DNA of 64,000 nucleotides, taken from Carallia brachiata. Its lineage: Eukaryota > Streptophyta > Magnoliopsida > Malpighiales > Rhizophoraceae. Position 1 is the stretch's first letter. Each line of letters starts with the position of its first letter. Below are positions 46,716 to 59,166 of the stretch, piece after piece. The stretch spans positions 1,218,939 through 1,282,938 of the forward strand of contig JADCRB010000040.1 in NCBI GenBank assembly GCA_021464245.1, given 5' to 3'. The notes beneath the pieces are model-generated. The model made no database searches, was not told the DNA's origin, and saw only the letters and a program-made list of their open reading frames with translations. A program made the translations under genes and the position numbers.

Positions 46716-49700
46716 TTCCATATGGTAGAACCTTATTTGCTTGTGCTCACCATGTGTCAACATTTCATTTGCTTGACAGATTTATTGAGTAGCACGTGTT
46801 TTTTGGCTTCAACATGTGTTGCGATATGATTCGCCTTAGACTTCATCAAGTCATCTTCTTTTTCCATTTCCCATATGCCATAATTTGAGTAGTGGGCTCA
46901 TTCAGCAAGTGTGTTACCTTCCACACATCAACAGCTAGAAACTCAATGTCCGCTTACCGACGCTAAAGAGTGCATGTCACTCACCCGCTTCTGGTCGACT
47001 ATCATATTTTAACTTCTTGAGTTCATCTGTCAACTTAATGTTTCAAAAAACAGTACAAAAATTGAGGTTTGCATAACCAGCATTAGAACACGAGATTAGG
47101 ATAGGAAACATTCACTGTTCATCTTCTTCCTCAAAATTTCATAGTGTTCTGAAGTTTCAGACGTGATTTCTCTCAATGCATCCAAAATTAATGAACTATG
47201 GACCATTAGAATGCTCTTAGTGAGAGCTTTTCATACATGTAAATTGCAGGCCTTGATGTTGCAATTTTCTGTCTTGATCTTACGACATGACATACAGAGA
47301 AAACTAATTTTTTCTCATAGATTATGCAACCCAAAATCACAAAAAATTTACAAAATTTTAAGCACATCGTAACTTACTCACAAGTGATTTTTCCTTGGCC
47401 CAAAACTCATTTATGTGAGAAAAATAATTTTTATCGCTTTCTAACCTAAAATAAAATGAAAAATTGCAAACTAAAAACATAGAGTAAGTTTCACAGATCC
47501 TATTATGTCAAAATCAGCCCTATTAAGCTTTGATACTAATATAGAATAATTAAATGATATAGAATAAAGAAGAGAACTTATCTCTTGTAGATCTCTATAT
47601 TTGAACTAAGAGACTGATCACTAGTATCAAAAGATTATCATCTTATTTAGTCGGGATGATACCACAGTATATTGGGTATCACCTAATTTTTACAGTACAA
47701 GAGCCTTTAGTCTAAAAATCAATGGAGTACTCAAAGTGTTGGTTTAGAAAAGAAGATGCTTCTCTAATTTCATTCTGATTTATCGTTGCTCTGTTTATCT
47801 TAGACTCAAGGAGTAGTTCTTTTTATCAGTTTTAACGTTGAGAGAATTACAATTCCCCTCAGCTGCTCTATCCCTTTTTTATTCTTTCAATTTATTTTCC
47901 TTATTGGGTTGAGTCATACCATTATGGGTGAATTGACCCAACTTATAAACCAACACGCACAACACATGCACAAAGAAGAAAAAACTTGACTATTAAAATC
48001 ACCACATCAAGAAAAGTTGAACTTCAAGAATCTGAAAAATTACTGCTCTGGGCTAATATAAAGTTACTGAACCATTAGGCTGAATTGAAGTGAATGGCCA
48101 GTAGGCTCCTTTCTTAGGTTATTCTGCTCTAAAGCCCAAATACAAGCAATTTGGAAATCCAAAATGTATTACACATCTTCAATTGATGGCTTACACTTCG
48201 TTAAAAAAAAAATAAAGGCAATATTGAAACCAACAAAGATACAATGCCCAAAAAATATGTTCTTACACTCCAAAAAATATGCAAACAATATACACTTAGT
48301 GAAAAATAACTCAAAACCATCACCATTGGATGTAGCTGTGAAAGAGCTTAGACTTCATGTACAATTAAATTGCAAGACTCAAATGCTTTATTTCAGCTAC
48401 TCCACTTAGCGTTGATATGATAGATATAAATGTCACGTAAATTACATATAGTGCTGACCAAACAGTTCCTGTCCACTTGGCATGGCTCTGCTCTAGATCA
48501 TCACCTCCTCTTCTCCTAAAAGAGGCAGTTACATTTTGCAGTGAGGAATGTAAATTTTTAGATTTTTTTTTTGTGTTTTCACTCTTTTGAAATCCAAAAT
48601 GTGTTTATGTGATGGAAGAGTAAGCACAACAAAGATAACATATTAATAAAATAACGAATTGAAGACAAAAGGGCACAACAAAACGACATAGAAGCTTTGT
48701 AGAGGATAGAATAGCCGAGCTAGCAATGGCAAGATTTCATTACAGGTGTATCTACTAAATTCAAGATCTATTTACAAGTCTTACTTACAAGTGTATCAGT
48801 TGAACATTTTTTTGAAGTTAGAATGTTATTACACTAACATTGTCCTTGTAATTCACGGCTTCAATACTTGATTGACTTATTTGAATCCTAAAACCACTTA
48901 TCTGCAATAATTTGTCATGTAGCTCTAAATGTTTGAGATTGAGAAAGGAGATCACCGATGTTGCATAATGTAAACATCTATTTCTGCAAATTATAACCCC
49001 CTTGTTACCTTTTTGGCTTGATAAACTTAAACAAATCAGTTGTGGAATTGGAAAGGCCCTAGATTCTCTTTGTCATGTGACTAATAAGCGTTTCGAGTAT
49101 AAGAACAGACAACATTAGAGGTAGTGGGTGAGGCAGAGGTTGTCCTAGAGGAAGTAATGGTGGTACGGGAGCATTTGGACATTTTTTCAAAGGAACTGTC
49201 AGGATTACTCCCTGATAGGGAAATGAAGTTTTGTCTTGATCATTGATCCATCTTAGCACATAGTATTTTCTAAACACGTTGACATGTGTCTATGGCATAA
49301 AAGGTGCTAGCATTAGTCATTCACACAAGGCTAGGATGATAGAACCAAACTTTTGCACAAGTCCCTCCATAGAAAAATATTCTTGTAATGGAGTTTTATA
49401 GTGGTTGAGAAGTGTACATTCAACTTACATTCAGATCAAATTTCGTAATGATTATCCCGTCTTATGTCTTTATAAAATTCATGACAAAGACACTGCAATT
49501 TCCAAGAATCCACTTCTTATAACTACTTTTATGAGAGAGAGAGAGAGAGAGTCATTTGAACTCCCTTACCCTGTGTTTGCGAAGAGGGATTTGGTGTAGG
49601 GAGAGAGGAATCTTAGGCGAATAATACTCTTGCTTGTGTTCTAAGAAGGGAAAGGAAAAATTATCCATTTTCCTTGGTGGCACACAAAAAGTAATCCCTC

Positions 49701-50025
49701 CAAAATAAAGTAGGGACGAACGTGAGAAATTTAGTCAATGACAATCCTACCCTTTAGTACTTCATTATTTTAGGACTTCAGTTTTCTTTTTCCTTTTGAT
49801 TTTTGTGTTCAAATGATTTTTGACTTTTTTTAATCAAAATTCCAAGCAAAGGAATTAGGTCGATATTGCATTTTTTGATCCTCTGGGTGCATAATACTTA
49901 AATTACTAGTATTTTTCAAACATAATATTTTATAAAAAAAATGTATAAAATTTTTAAAGTTTCAATTTTCATTTCTCCAACATTCTTTTCTCTTATATTC
50001 CTCTTCTCCTAACTTTTTTCCTAAT
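46716..50025. other. Intergenic DNA
   Basis: No gene is supported on either strand over 3.3 kb. A (GA)n run lies near 49531-49551. Several short open frames (47163-47372, 48164-48409, 49059-49277) lack motifs and good starts. Confidence 0.45.
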
Positions 50026-50190
50026 AATGTTTCAGTTACTGATACTTAATGAATCCTTATCTCTTTCTGCTCTATTCCAATTTTGGGACAATTCTTAGAA
50101 GAGATACTAAATGTTTGAGTTACTGATAATGAATCCTTATCTCTTTCTACTCTATTCCAATTTTGAAAGAAATCTTAGAAGAGATGCTTC
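50026..50190. repeat. 84-bp tandem duplication upstream of TSB
   Basis: Two adjacent units, about 50026-50109 and 50110-50190, share GAATCCTTATCTCTTTCT and CTCTATTCCAATTTTG and end near CTTAGAAGAGAT. The block lies 610-780 bases before the tryptophan synthase start codon, so it may be in the promoter. Confidence 0.75.
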
Positions 50191-50801
50191 AGAAATGCAC
50201 AAAAAAGCCAAATAGCTATATCACGTGGAAGGTATGAGTCACAAAAATAGTATATAATAATAATAATAATAATAACAGGGCCATTACATAACAGATGAAT
50301 TTAGTTTAGATAATATTTAATACAATATCATTTATATTTCATATAATTATAATTAAAAAAATATTAATAAAAAATAATAATACTTTTCATATTATTTTTA
50401 TTATTATAATTATATAAAATATATTAATTATTACACAAAATATAAATTTGAACATTATTTAACTACACTTATTTGGTCATGCTCTTTTTCCCATGGTAAT
50501 AAGAGTATATATAGATAACATAGATAAATTCTCCTGACATAAACGCCCAAATAGACAGCACCTGCGCAAAGGTATTTGAATATTTAGAATTAATCTCTCC
50601 TTTTTTTTGTTTTTGTTTAAGCTCCTTCGTTAATATTTCTGGGTTTCTTTTTATGTTTCTTGATGGTGGATTCTGTTGCCTGCATTAGTTTATAATTTAT
50701 ATCATAATTCAAGACCCAGAAAGACTTACTATATATACATTTGTAAAATCCTAGTTAGCCAAAGGCAGACGAATTGTAGAAACGCCGTCGCAACCTCTCT
50801 C

Positions 50802-53170
50802 ATGGCCGCCGTCGCAACCACCACCCCAACCACAAAGACAACCGTTACTGCCGGAGCTCAAATTGCCTCCTCCGCCCTGTCAAGGCCCTACTCGTCCTCA
50901 ACCCACTTACTCCTCAAGTTCAACAAATTTGCGTCTCGCCCATCCTCCCGGACTCATAGGTTGGCCGTCGCTTGCGCTCTGACCCAAGAGGCACCCGTCA
51001 AGGTGGACGAATCCGACCCGGGTTTGTGGCAGCGACCCGATTCCTTCGGCCGTTTCGGTAAATTTGGCGGGAAATACGTGCCAGAGACCCTAATGTACGC
51101 TCTCTCTGAGCTCGAAAGTGCATTCAACTCCGTCAAAAATGACCCCGACTTTCAGGTCTGTCACCCTGGTCTCTCACGTCTCTCTGTGGACAGGCGACAT
51201 CGTTTGTGCATTGGGGTATTTTTAGTTTGTGAATTATGTTGGGTTTAATTTGAATGCTTATAATACATACATACACGCATGCATACATATACGATGGGTT
51301 GTTCAAGGTTTGAAATTTATTATTGTGTTTTGTTGGCTTACTAAAAGTTTTATTCGTTGATTTATTATTTTTTGTTTTAGTGAAGAAAAAAACTGAAGAA
51401 GAAAAGCCTGTTTGTTTGCTTGGAAAGAGGTTTAAATATGATTTTGACGAGGAAAAATTTAAAGATTCTTTTGTCTTTAAAAGCTGGATGGTTCAAAGGC
51501 GGAGTACTTTTTTGCTTGTGTAGCGGCACTAAATTTTGTTGGAGGAAGCTCAAATTTTGTTCCAGAAAGTATTAACCATAAATGTAGAGACAACTAAATT
51601 TAAATGCCCCACCTTTCTATGATCCGGAGACCATTCGTGTTGAAATATCACTAGTTGACGAGGGAAAAAGTCTTTTGTTGCAGGACGAACTAGCTGCAAT
51701 TTTGAAGGACTATGTTGGTAGGGAGAACCCTCTTTATTTTGCTGAGCGACTTACTGAGCATTATAGGCGGCCTAATGGTGAAGGACCACACATTTACCTT
51801 AAGAGGGAAGATCTTAACCATACAGGTGCTCACAAAATTAACAATGCAATTGGTCAAGCTTTACTTGCTAAACGTTTGGGAAAAAAGCGCATAATTGCTG
51901 AAACTGCCAGCATGGAGTTGCTACGGCTACTGTTTGTGCAAGGTTTGGTTTGCAGTGCATTGTTTACATGGGAGCCCAAGATATGGAAAGGCAAGAACTT
52001 AATGTCTTCCGGATGCGGCTCCTTGGGGCTGAGGTCCGGGGAGTTCATTCTGGAACAGCCACACTGAAAGATGCTACATCAGAAGCTATACGGGATTGGG
52101 TGACTAATGTGGAGACAACACATTACATTTTAGGGTCTGTTGCTGGGCCACATCCATATCCCATGATGGTGCGGGAGTTCCATAAGATCATTGGCATAGA
52201 AACTAGAAAACAAGCGCTGGAAAAATGGGGTGGAAAACCTGATGTGCTGGTTGCGTGTGTTGGCGGAGGTTCAAATGCCATGGGTTTGTTCGAAGATTTT
52301 GTGAAGGATAAGGATGTTAAGTTGATTGGTGTGGAGGCTGCTGGTTTAGGCTTGGATAGTGGCAAACATGCTGCAACTTTAAGCAAAGGCGAATTGGGGG
52401 TGTTGCATGGGGCTATGAGCTATTTACTACAGGATGAAGATGGGCAAATAATTGAGCCTCATTCGATTAGTGCAGGGTAAAACCTAGAACTGAAGTTTTT
52501 GATTTTTTTTGATTCTAATGGAATTACTTTAATTCTGATGCTATGAGTTTTGTGCTTTCCCTATATAGGCTGGACTACCCCGGCGTTGGGCCTGAGCATA
52601 GTTTTCTGAAAGAGAAAGGACGTGCTGAGTACTACAGTATCACAGACGAAGAAGCATTGGAAGGTATTGAAATTTGAGTTGGATTCTTTTCTTTCTCTCA
52701 CATCCTAGAAGAACTAAATCAAAGAAATGAAATCTTGAGCTTCGATTTAAATCTATGAATTTGGAGCTTCTGATAAATTGAAAGACAGTGTGAGCTAACT
52801 GTGAATGGTAGTTTGATTTTGAGTGACAATTGACACTCCCAGGTCCTCTTTCTTAGAAGATATACATCACACTGTCACCAAATGTAATGTTTTATACCCT
52901 TATAGAACAGCTACTACTCTACCAAACCAGACTACTACTGTCATTCCATAAGTCACCGTGGTTTATTAATTACTCTTCTATTATGTGTCTGCAGCTTTCA
53001 AGAGATTGTCGCGGTTAGAGGGCATAATTCCTGCTTTGGAGACATCTCATGCGTTAGCTTATTTGGAGAAGCTGTGCCCAGTTCTCCCAAATGGAACTAA
53101 GGTCGTAGTTAACTGTAGTGGCAGAGGAGACAAGGATGTGCAGACTGCCATTAAGTACTTAAAGGTTTGA
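50802..53170 (+). pseudogene. TSB: Tryptophan synthase beta subunit, 7-nt deletion
   Basis: Four exons: 50802-51155, 51684-52476, 52569-52663 and 52995-53170, all GT-AG. The product would be the plastid, PLP-dependent TrpB that joins indole and serine in the last step of tryptophan synthesis. A Ser/Thr-rich transit region is followed by [29 protein letters not shown] (PLP lysine at residue 169), then IIAET. There the sequence goes straight into GCCAGCATGG, lacking 7 bases (about 51906) of the invariant [16 protein letters not shown] motif, and shifts frame. Thereafter the correct protein continues in another frame: [28 protein letters not shown] and [14 protein letters not shown]. Total length plus 7 is 1,425 nt, i.e. 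474 residues as expected (Arabidopsis about 470). This is the only lesion. A TATA-like ACTATATATAC is near 50727. Confidence 0.88.
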
Positions 53171-53876
53171 TGTTGGTAACTGTGGTCTGTTTAAAGCAAT
53201 AAAGGGATTAATTCCATCTTGCTGTTGAATGTCGTAGTGCTCTCTATCCAAACATGTGGGATGAAACTTCAGTTCAGTCAATGAAAAAGCAAAATCCAAA
53301 AGCATTTTTTTCTGCTTCTTTTCCTTGATATACATGCATACCATACAGACATCCATGCGTAAATGCATGGATGTCTGTATAGGACATGGTGGGATGTATA
53401 AACCTAGAAAGTTTTGTTGGATAGTTGTCTGCTTGTTGAAGCATGCTTAGAAATCGTGTGCGAAGAATGAGAGTAATTCAGTGGGAATGGAGTATTAGAT
53501 TCTCTTTTCTCATCTAGGCTTGAGTCCTATGTTCTTGTTTTGATAGTTGAAAGTTATAATTCGGATTAGGCTTCTTGGTCCCCGACACTCCGCTCTAATT
53601 TAGTAGGCATAAGGCTCGTTGGCTCTATCCCCATACTTCTGCTTGTGAGAGTTCGTGATGACTCGAACTACTCAAGGTAATGGGATTGACAAAAGTCTAG
53701 TGGGATAAACAATGTCATGGATGGGTGGCTTGGATGGGCCAATTATGAGCAATATTGGAACTGTAGTAAGTTTCTCTTGAATTCAGGAAGAATCTTGATA
53801 CCAGTATAGAAGGTTCCCATTTATGCCTGGAGGGGGGGGGTGAATCAGTGCCTGGGCATATAGAGAGTTTTTGATA
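53171..53876. other. TSB 3' region
   Basis: No coding sequence. It includes the TSB 3' UTR, a palindrome-like pair of GGATGTCTGTAT and ATACAGACATCC (53344-53381) and a run of G at 53832-53840. Confidence 0.45.
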
Positions 53877-54165
53877 CTTGGGTCCGTTTTTTTGTTGTAA
53901 AATAACTTATTTTTGTAAATATTTACAGGAGAAAATATTTGCAGTAAAAATAATAATTTTCCCTTATCACTTATTTAAAGCATATTTTGTATTTTTCTCG
54001 AAAAATAACATGAGATCAGAAAAAGAAAAAGTTATTTTTCATAAAAATTTCAAAATTTTTCTCTAAGTTTTTTGTTGTAAAATATTTTACATGAAAGAAA
54101 CGTTAGAAAATAAGAAAAAAATTTTCTATAAAATATTTTCATGCAAACAAACACACCTTTAGTCA
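53877..54165. mobile_element. MITE with GTGTGTTTGTTTGC-type ends
   Basis: The left end CTTGGGTCCGTTTTTTTGTT and the right end (inverse CTAAAGGTGTGTTTGTTTGC) are imperfect inverted repeats. AAAATATTTTAC-type phrases recur in inverse orientation inside. No coding content, about 290 bases. The target duplication could not be fixed. Confidence 0.5.
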
Positions 54166-56077
54166 AGAGTCGGAATGCATCCATTGCAATCGGCAATTGC
54201 ATTGCATGAGACGTTTATCCCTTGGAGCATGCGTTTTGCGACCAATTCTAAAGGCAGATCAATAGTTCATTTTTTTCAATGGCTATGGATGAATAAAACA
54301 TTTGTGTTCAACCTCAACCTCTACATTCTCATGCAATTAATATAATTGGATTGGGATGAATTTGAGGATTCCGATTTCATAATCCGAACTTTTTAAAGAC
54401 ATATATGCCACCATTAGTTAATTTCAGGAATATAAATTTGAATCACTTTGTCTTTTTGATGGTACAACATTTTTTTAAAAATTTTTTGTTGACGGTATAA
54501 CATGATAATAAAATTGATTTAAGTTATTCGTGCCAATTTGATAACTACAATGGCATTTTTTTACCGTTCCAATTTAAAATACAAGGAAAAAAAATACATG
54601 TTCATCAAATGTGTGGATATATATCCAAAGGTAGGATACTAAATACTTTGGTATCTAATAAATCATGCTCCATTAAAAAAAATTTTAATACTGATAATTA
54701 CAATAATCAAAATTTTAAACTCTCCTTTCCTTTTGTAAAGCTTATTTGTATGTATATCCTTATCTTTCATAAATAATTTACTCGAGTTTAATATCAAAGA
54801 AGAGACAATTTCCTTGATAGCTATTGAATTGAAACAAAATTCTACAGATGCAATATATTAATCAAGTCGAGCAGACACAAAGAAAAGAAACGCTACTAAC
54901 TATCACTGTGTTCTCCATTTACATGTCTGCCAATACAGACGAAAGCTCGAGGATGAGAATCCGAGAAATTGTCCAACTTTATTCAAACATTTTCTGCTCA
55001 ACCTCCCTACATTATGAAAACCCTCCCATATAGAGTAATATGGTGTTCATAATCCTTATTATTGGCAATGTAACTATACTCTTAATACCGCAGGCTAAAA
55101 AGAATGTCATAATGCATGAGACTCCCACACACTGAGACGAGGAAAAGGCCAAATATACGTAGTCTTACTCTCGTTCCTAAAGAGATGATGCGACTTGGAC
55201 CATCGATCTCTAGGCTCACCCTTCCATAACAATGCTGCCAATGTGTCCAAAATCCAGCTATCATAGAATCCAAAATACAACTACTACTTATGCGAAGCCG
55301 AACACTCCTAATTGTTGACATGATCGTATTTCATCAACTTTGTTACATGATGAGCCTAAATCCCAATCTAGAATAGTATCACTGCTTTGCCTGCAAAAGA
55401 CAAAATCAATGGTTAATTTACAGGGGTTAATTGTGCTCAAAACGCAGTTCAGAATTTTTTTATTTTTTTTGTCCTTTTCAGAAAGAAAAATCCACGCAAA
55501 TTCCAAATTTAAGGCAGTCTTTTGATTTATTACATTAAGGACCAATTGAAAAGCAAGACAAACTTTACAATGAAGTACAACAATGAGAATCTTAGTAGAT
55601 TCCTCATGTAAGGTAAGCATTTCAGTGTGTTGTTCAATCTAATTAGTAGCACAACATCAAGTCACCTAACACCAATAGATTAACTACCACGTTGGTAGGT
55701 AAGGCAACCAAAAACATCAATAAAAAGGTTATGCAAAGCACACCAAAAAAATTGAGGTTGATATGTTACTCGTAGAGATCACACTTTTACCTAACCAAAT
55801 GCGTTACATGAGCATAAAAAAGTAGATAACCGCCAGTAAGAAGTGTAGATGTATCTATTCTGGGGTCTTTTTATGTTGTTCCTGCCACCACAACCCCCTA
55901 AAACGTGCGAAAAGAACTTGGATAGGTCTGAAAATTACTGAAAGGATTTTTTTGTTTGACTCAGTGTGCAATATGAGTATGTGGATAAGCCTATCATACA
56001 TCTCATTTGCAGTGAGAGATTTTCAGCCAGCATTCATAACAAACAAAGAAACAAACGGTATGTGAAGACTGCATAAA
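54166..56077. other. Intergenic DNA downstream of the truncated GPT
   Basis: The remaining exons of a glucose-6-phosphate translocator would be expected here on the minus strand, but none was recognised. One small possible trace is CAG followed by GCAAAGCAGTGA on the minus strand near 55390-55377, which could encode the AKQ-stop that closes GPT proteins. It is too short to be convincing. Confidence 0.35.
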
Positions 56078-57079
56078 AATAATATGTGTAAATGAAACCG
56101 CAACCTTTGACATACTCACTGTAGCTGCTACATGTCCAGTTGTATGTGCCACAGCAACCTTAAGAAGAAAACAGAATTTGCCAAATAAGATAGCAACTTA
56201 AAAACATAACTGATAAAATAACCAAAGCATAACCCCCAAATCCCCAATTCTACGTTCCATACGTAACTATAGATTGTTGAATTTTCACCTTTAAACTCCT
56301 CGAAGTGAAGAAAAATCTTTAAGGACTCTCCAGCGAGCAAGCAAACAAAGAACTTTTACCCAAAAAAAAAAAAAAAAGATGAAAGAACAATTTTGCTAAG
56401 TATAAATATTAGAGTCTAAAGTAGTCAAGGAACCAAACCAAAACAAAAACGTCAATTTCCCCTCGTTTCCCTCACTGAGGTAAGAATATAATAAAACAAA
56501 AAACCCCATTTCCCCATCGTTTTCCACGCTTTTCTACCAATCCGAGCAAAATTCACAAATCAAACTCACGGGAAACAAAGACTTCCAGAACTCAAAGTCA
56601 GTCTTGGGTGCCTCTGTGATTCTCGTGGCCCAGGAAATCAGCATCATGAGAGACCCACAAGCGAGAGAAAGGGTAGAAGTCAGCCATGGATACGGAAACG
56701 CATTCAGGACCTTCTTGTTGTATATATTGAACACCACATTCAAAGCCCACCATGTTGCAAAATAAATTCCATTCTTGACTCTCTTTGCAGCCTCTAGTTT
56801 AGCCTCTGCTGCGTCTATTGGCTGCGATTGGTCAGCCTCATAGGCCTTGCAAGTGATCAAGGACTTGTTTTGGGGCCTGGTTAACGCAAAAGACTCAATC
56901 GAGGAGACGTATAAAGACTTAGACACCGAGCAAAGAACAGATTTTGATTTCTTCTGGGATGGAAGTGACGGCAACATTAAAGATCCCTGTATTGGTAATG
57001 AGTTTTTTCTGCGAAAGAAACTATCAGACACATTGATGGCCGCTGGTGTAATTGCAGATCGCTTGATGGTGCAAATCAT
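56078..57079 (-). pseudogene. GPT: Glucose-6-phosphate/phosphate translocator, truncated
   Basis: Exon 1 (57079-56570) encodes 170 residues: a plastid transit region, then CKAYEADQSQP, GIYFATWWALNVVFNIYNKK, VLNAFPYPWLTSTLSLACGS and FEFWKSLFP. Exon 2 (from 56158) adds VAVAHTTGHVAATVSMSKVA followed by VSFTHII, then at 56078 changes into unrelated sequence instead of the KSGEPAFSVLVSRF expected. Intact GPTs have about 390 residues and ten membrane spans; here 197 remain. GPT proteins import glucose-6-phosphate into plastids for starch and the oxidative pentose phosphate pathway. The preserved half has no internal stop, so truncation may be recent. The exon junction FP-VAVAH fits the family. Confidence 0.85.
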
Positions 57080-59166
57080 TGTTTTAAACAACACAAAACT
57101 GATCCTTCACCCTTAAAGTTCAAAAGGGTCAAATGGGTAGGTTGCAAAATTTGCAACACCTGCGCCAAACACAGCACGAAAATCAAGATCAAAGTATTGA
57201 ACTTTCACGAGAGATACGAAAAAGCTAGTCTTTTTGATGAAAAGAGAGCCCTTTTTGATGTCAAAAGCTATAAAAAAAAAAAAAAAACGAAGATCTTTTA
57301 AGATGCATACAAAAACAATAGCAAGACACAGAAAGATCGGTTGGAGACAACACAAACACCCACAAACCCAGTATATATAAATAATGCAAGCGAACTCAGA
57401 AATTGAAATTTTTTTTAAAAAAAATCTATAGAAGACTTATTGGTGATGGTTATTTTGAAGCATTTGGCTTGTGATGGTTTTGGTGAGGACAAGAAATTTT
57501 GTAGCTCTGAATTCTCAGACCAACCTTGTATGTTAGATTTTGATGTTACCAAACAACCATGTGATCGAACCTTCCCTCGGCAGTAAAGAGAAGCAAGAGT
57601 GTGAGAGGCTTTCATTTTGAGGTGTAAGATTATATTGTGTGCGGGTTCGTAAATTTTTCCTAAGGTTGCATTAAGTTGCCAATACAAATAGATGATTATC
57701 ATTAGGCTGACAATTTTGATAAGAGTTACCATTACTTATGCAGTCGAAGGATTTTGTGGAAGAATTTGTCTAAAAACGTTTTTTTTAAAAATATTTATTT
57801 AAAAAATTTTAAATATATTTAATATTAATTTAGATGTAGTTAATATTATTTTAAATTTTAATTTTCTTAAATTATTTTTTTACTAAATGTCACGGCATTC
57901 TAAATGATCTCTCCAAACTATTTTTCTAGCCACAAAATACTTTTTGTTTTTGGTAATTAAGTTCAGTCAATTAAACAAACTCTTTTTTATTTTATTTTTC
58001 ATCAATTATCAATAGAAGTGCTTTTTTTTTTTTCATTAAAAAAACAGGAGGAATAGACCAAAAAATTTGATGTTCGCGATTTTTTTTTTTAGACCAAAGG
58101 GAATAGACCAAAAAATATTTGCGTTATTTGTGAAATAATTGTAGTCGCTTGGTTATAATTTGTAATTAAGCATAAATACATATTTTATCTATCACTTTTT
58201 AATTTTATTTTTTAAATTTATTTACAATCTTTCTTCTTTTTTTATTTTTAGAATCCAACTGTTACGTTCTAATCGTTAATTTTTTTTTTACTTTTTACCG
58301 TTAGTTACCTGTTAAGTTTAATACGTGGTAGTTCTGTTAACGTCACGTTATATAAGTCAAACACTATGCCTGATGTTGGTGACGTAACACACAAAAAATT
58401 TTTTACATATATTTTTTTAAATTTCAATTTTCAAATGTCTTTTTTGAAAAAAAATATTTCTTTTTTTGGTCAAATCAAAAAGTATTTCTAATGGATTTTT
58501 TTTTGACCAACAGAGTATTTCTATTAGTTAGTATAACAATTGAATTAAAATACTATTTATCTAACCTTTGCCATTATGTGTGGGGGTCCTAACTGATGCC
58601 AATTCCCCTCTACCACCAAAAATTCGAATCTCTGAACCAACGCTTACCCTACTCAGAGACTCCGATTCATATACGAAAACCATGCACGAAGCAGCAGCCA
58701 AATTGCCGAAGAAAAGAGGAGCCAAAAAGGAGCATGTTAGGACCTCAAGAAATTAAGAGCAGAATAAGAAGGGAAATTAAAAGAAAAGAGAAGAATAAGA
58801 AAGAATTCAGAGAAGAGAGATTTGATATATTGGAGGGAGAAGTTCCAGATACAATTGTCATCTTCAACATGACCCTCTCACTCTCACTTCCCTGCAATAT
58901 ATACTCTCAGACTAAAAAAACGTCTAGATAACTACACTGCTGAACTCCTTATTTACTGGGCCGATTCATAAAGTGGGCTTACTAACCCATTGGGTTCTAA
59001 CAAATTCCTCTCCTACACAAAATCCTTGTCCTCAAGGATTCGTAAAATTAAAATTAACGTGAGAACAACATCCAATTTCCAGCAACGTTATCCTGGGAAC
59101 AAAACTTATCTCCTTTCCTTGTAATACATTGACAATTGCACCTTCAGTCGACAAAAAGATATCCCA
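57080..59166. other. GPT upstream region and intergenic DNA
   Basis: The first few hundred bases are the upstream side of the truncated GPT. A minus-strand frame at 57415-57732 (KASHTLASLYCRGKVRSHGC within) is unexplained. The phrase TCCTTGTCCTCAAGGATTCG at about 59023-59042 recurs in plant repeat DNA. Confidence 0.35.

Noticed and set aside
49059..49277. Minus-strand 72-codon frame with a Pro/Leu-rich end
   Set aside because: No recognised family. It begins at a codon with no supporting context and is isolated in non-coding DNA.
54848..55620. Possible C-terminal exons of GPT on the minus strand
   Set aside because: Apart from a 12-base stretch that could encode AKQ-stop, no GPT motif such as NTMKRISVIV or FLYSQ is readable, so I did not extend the gene.
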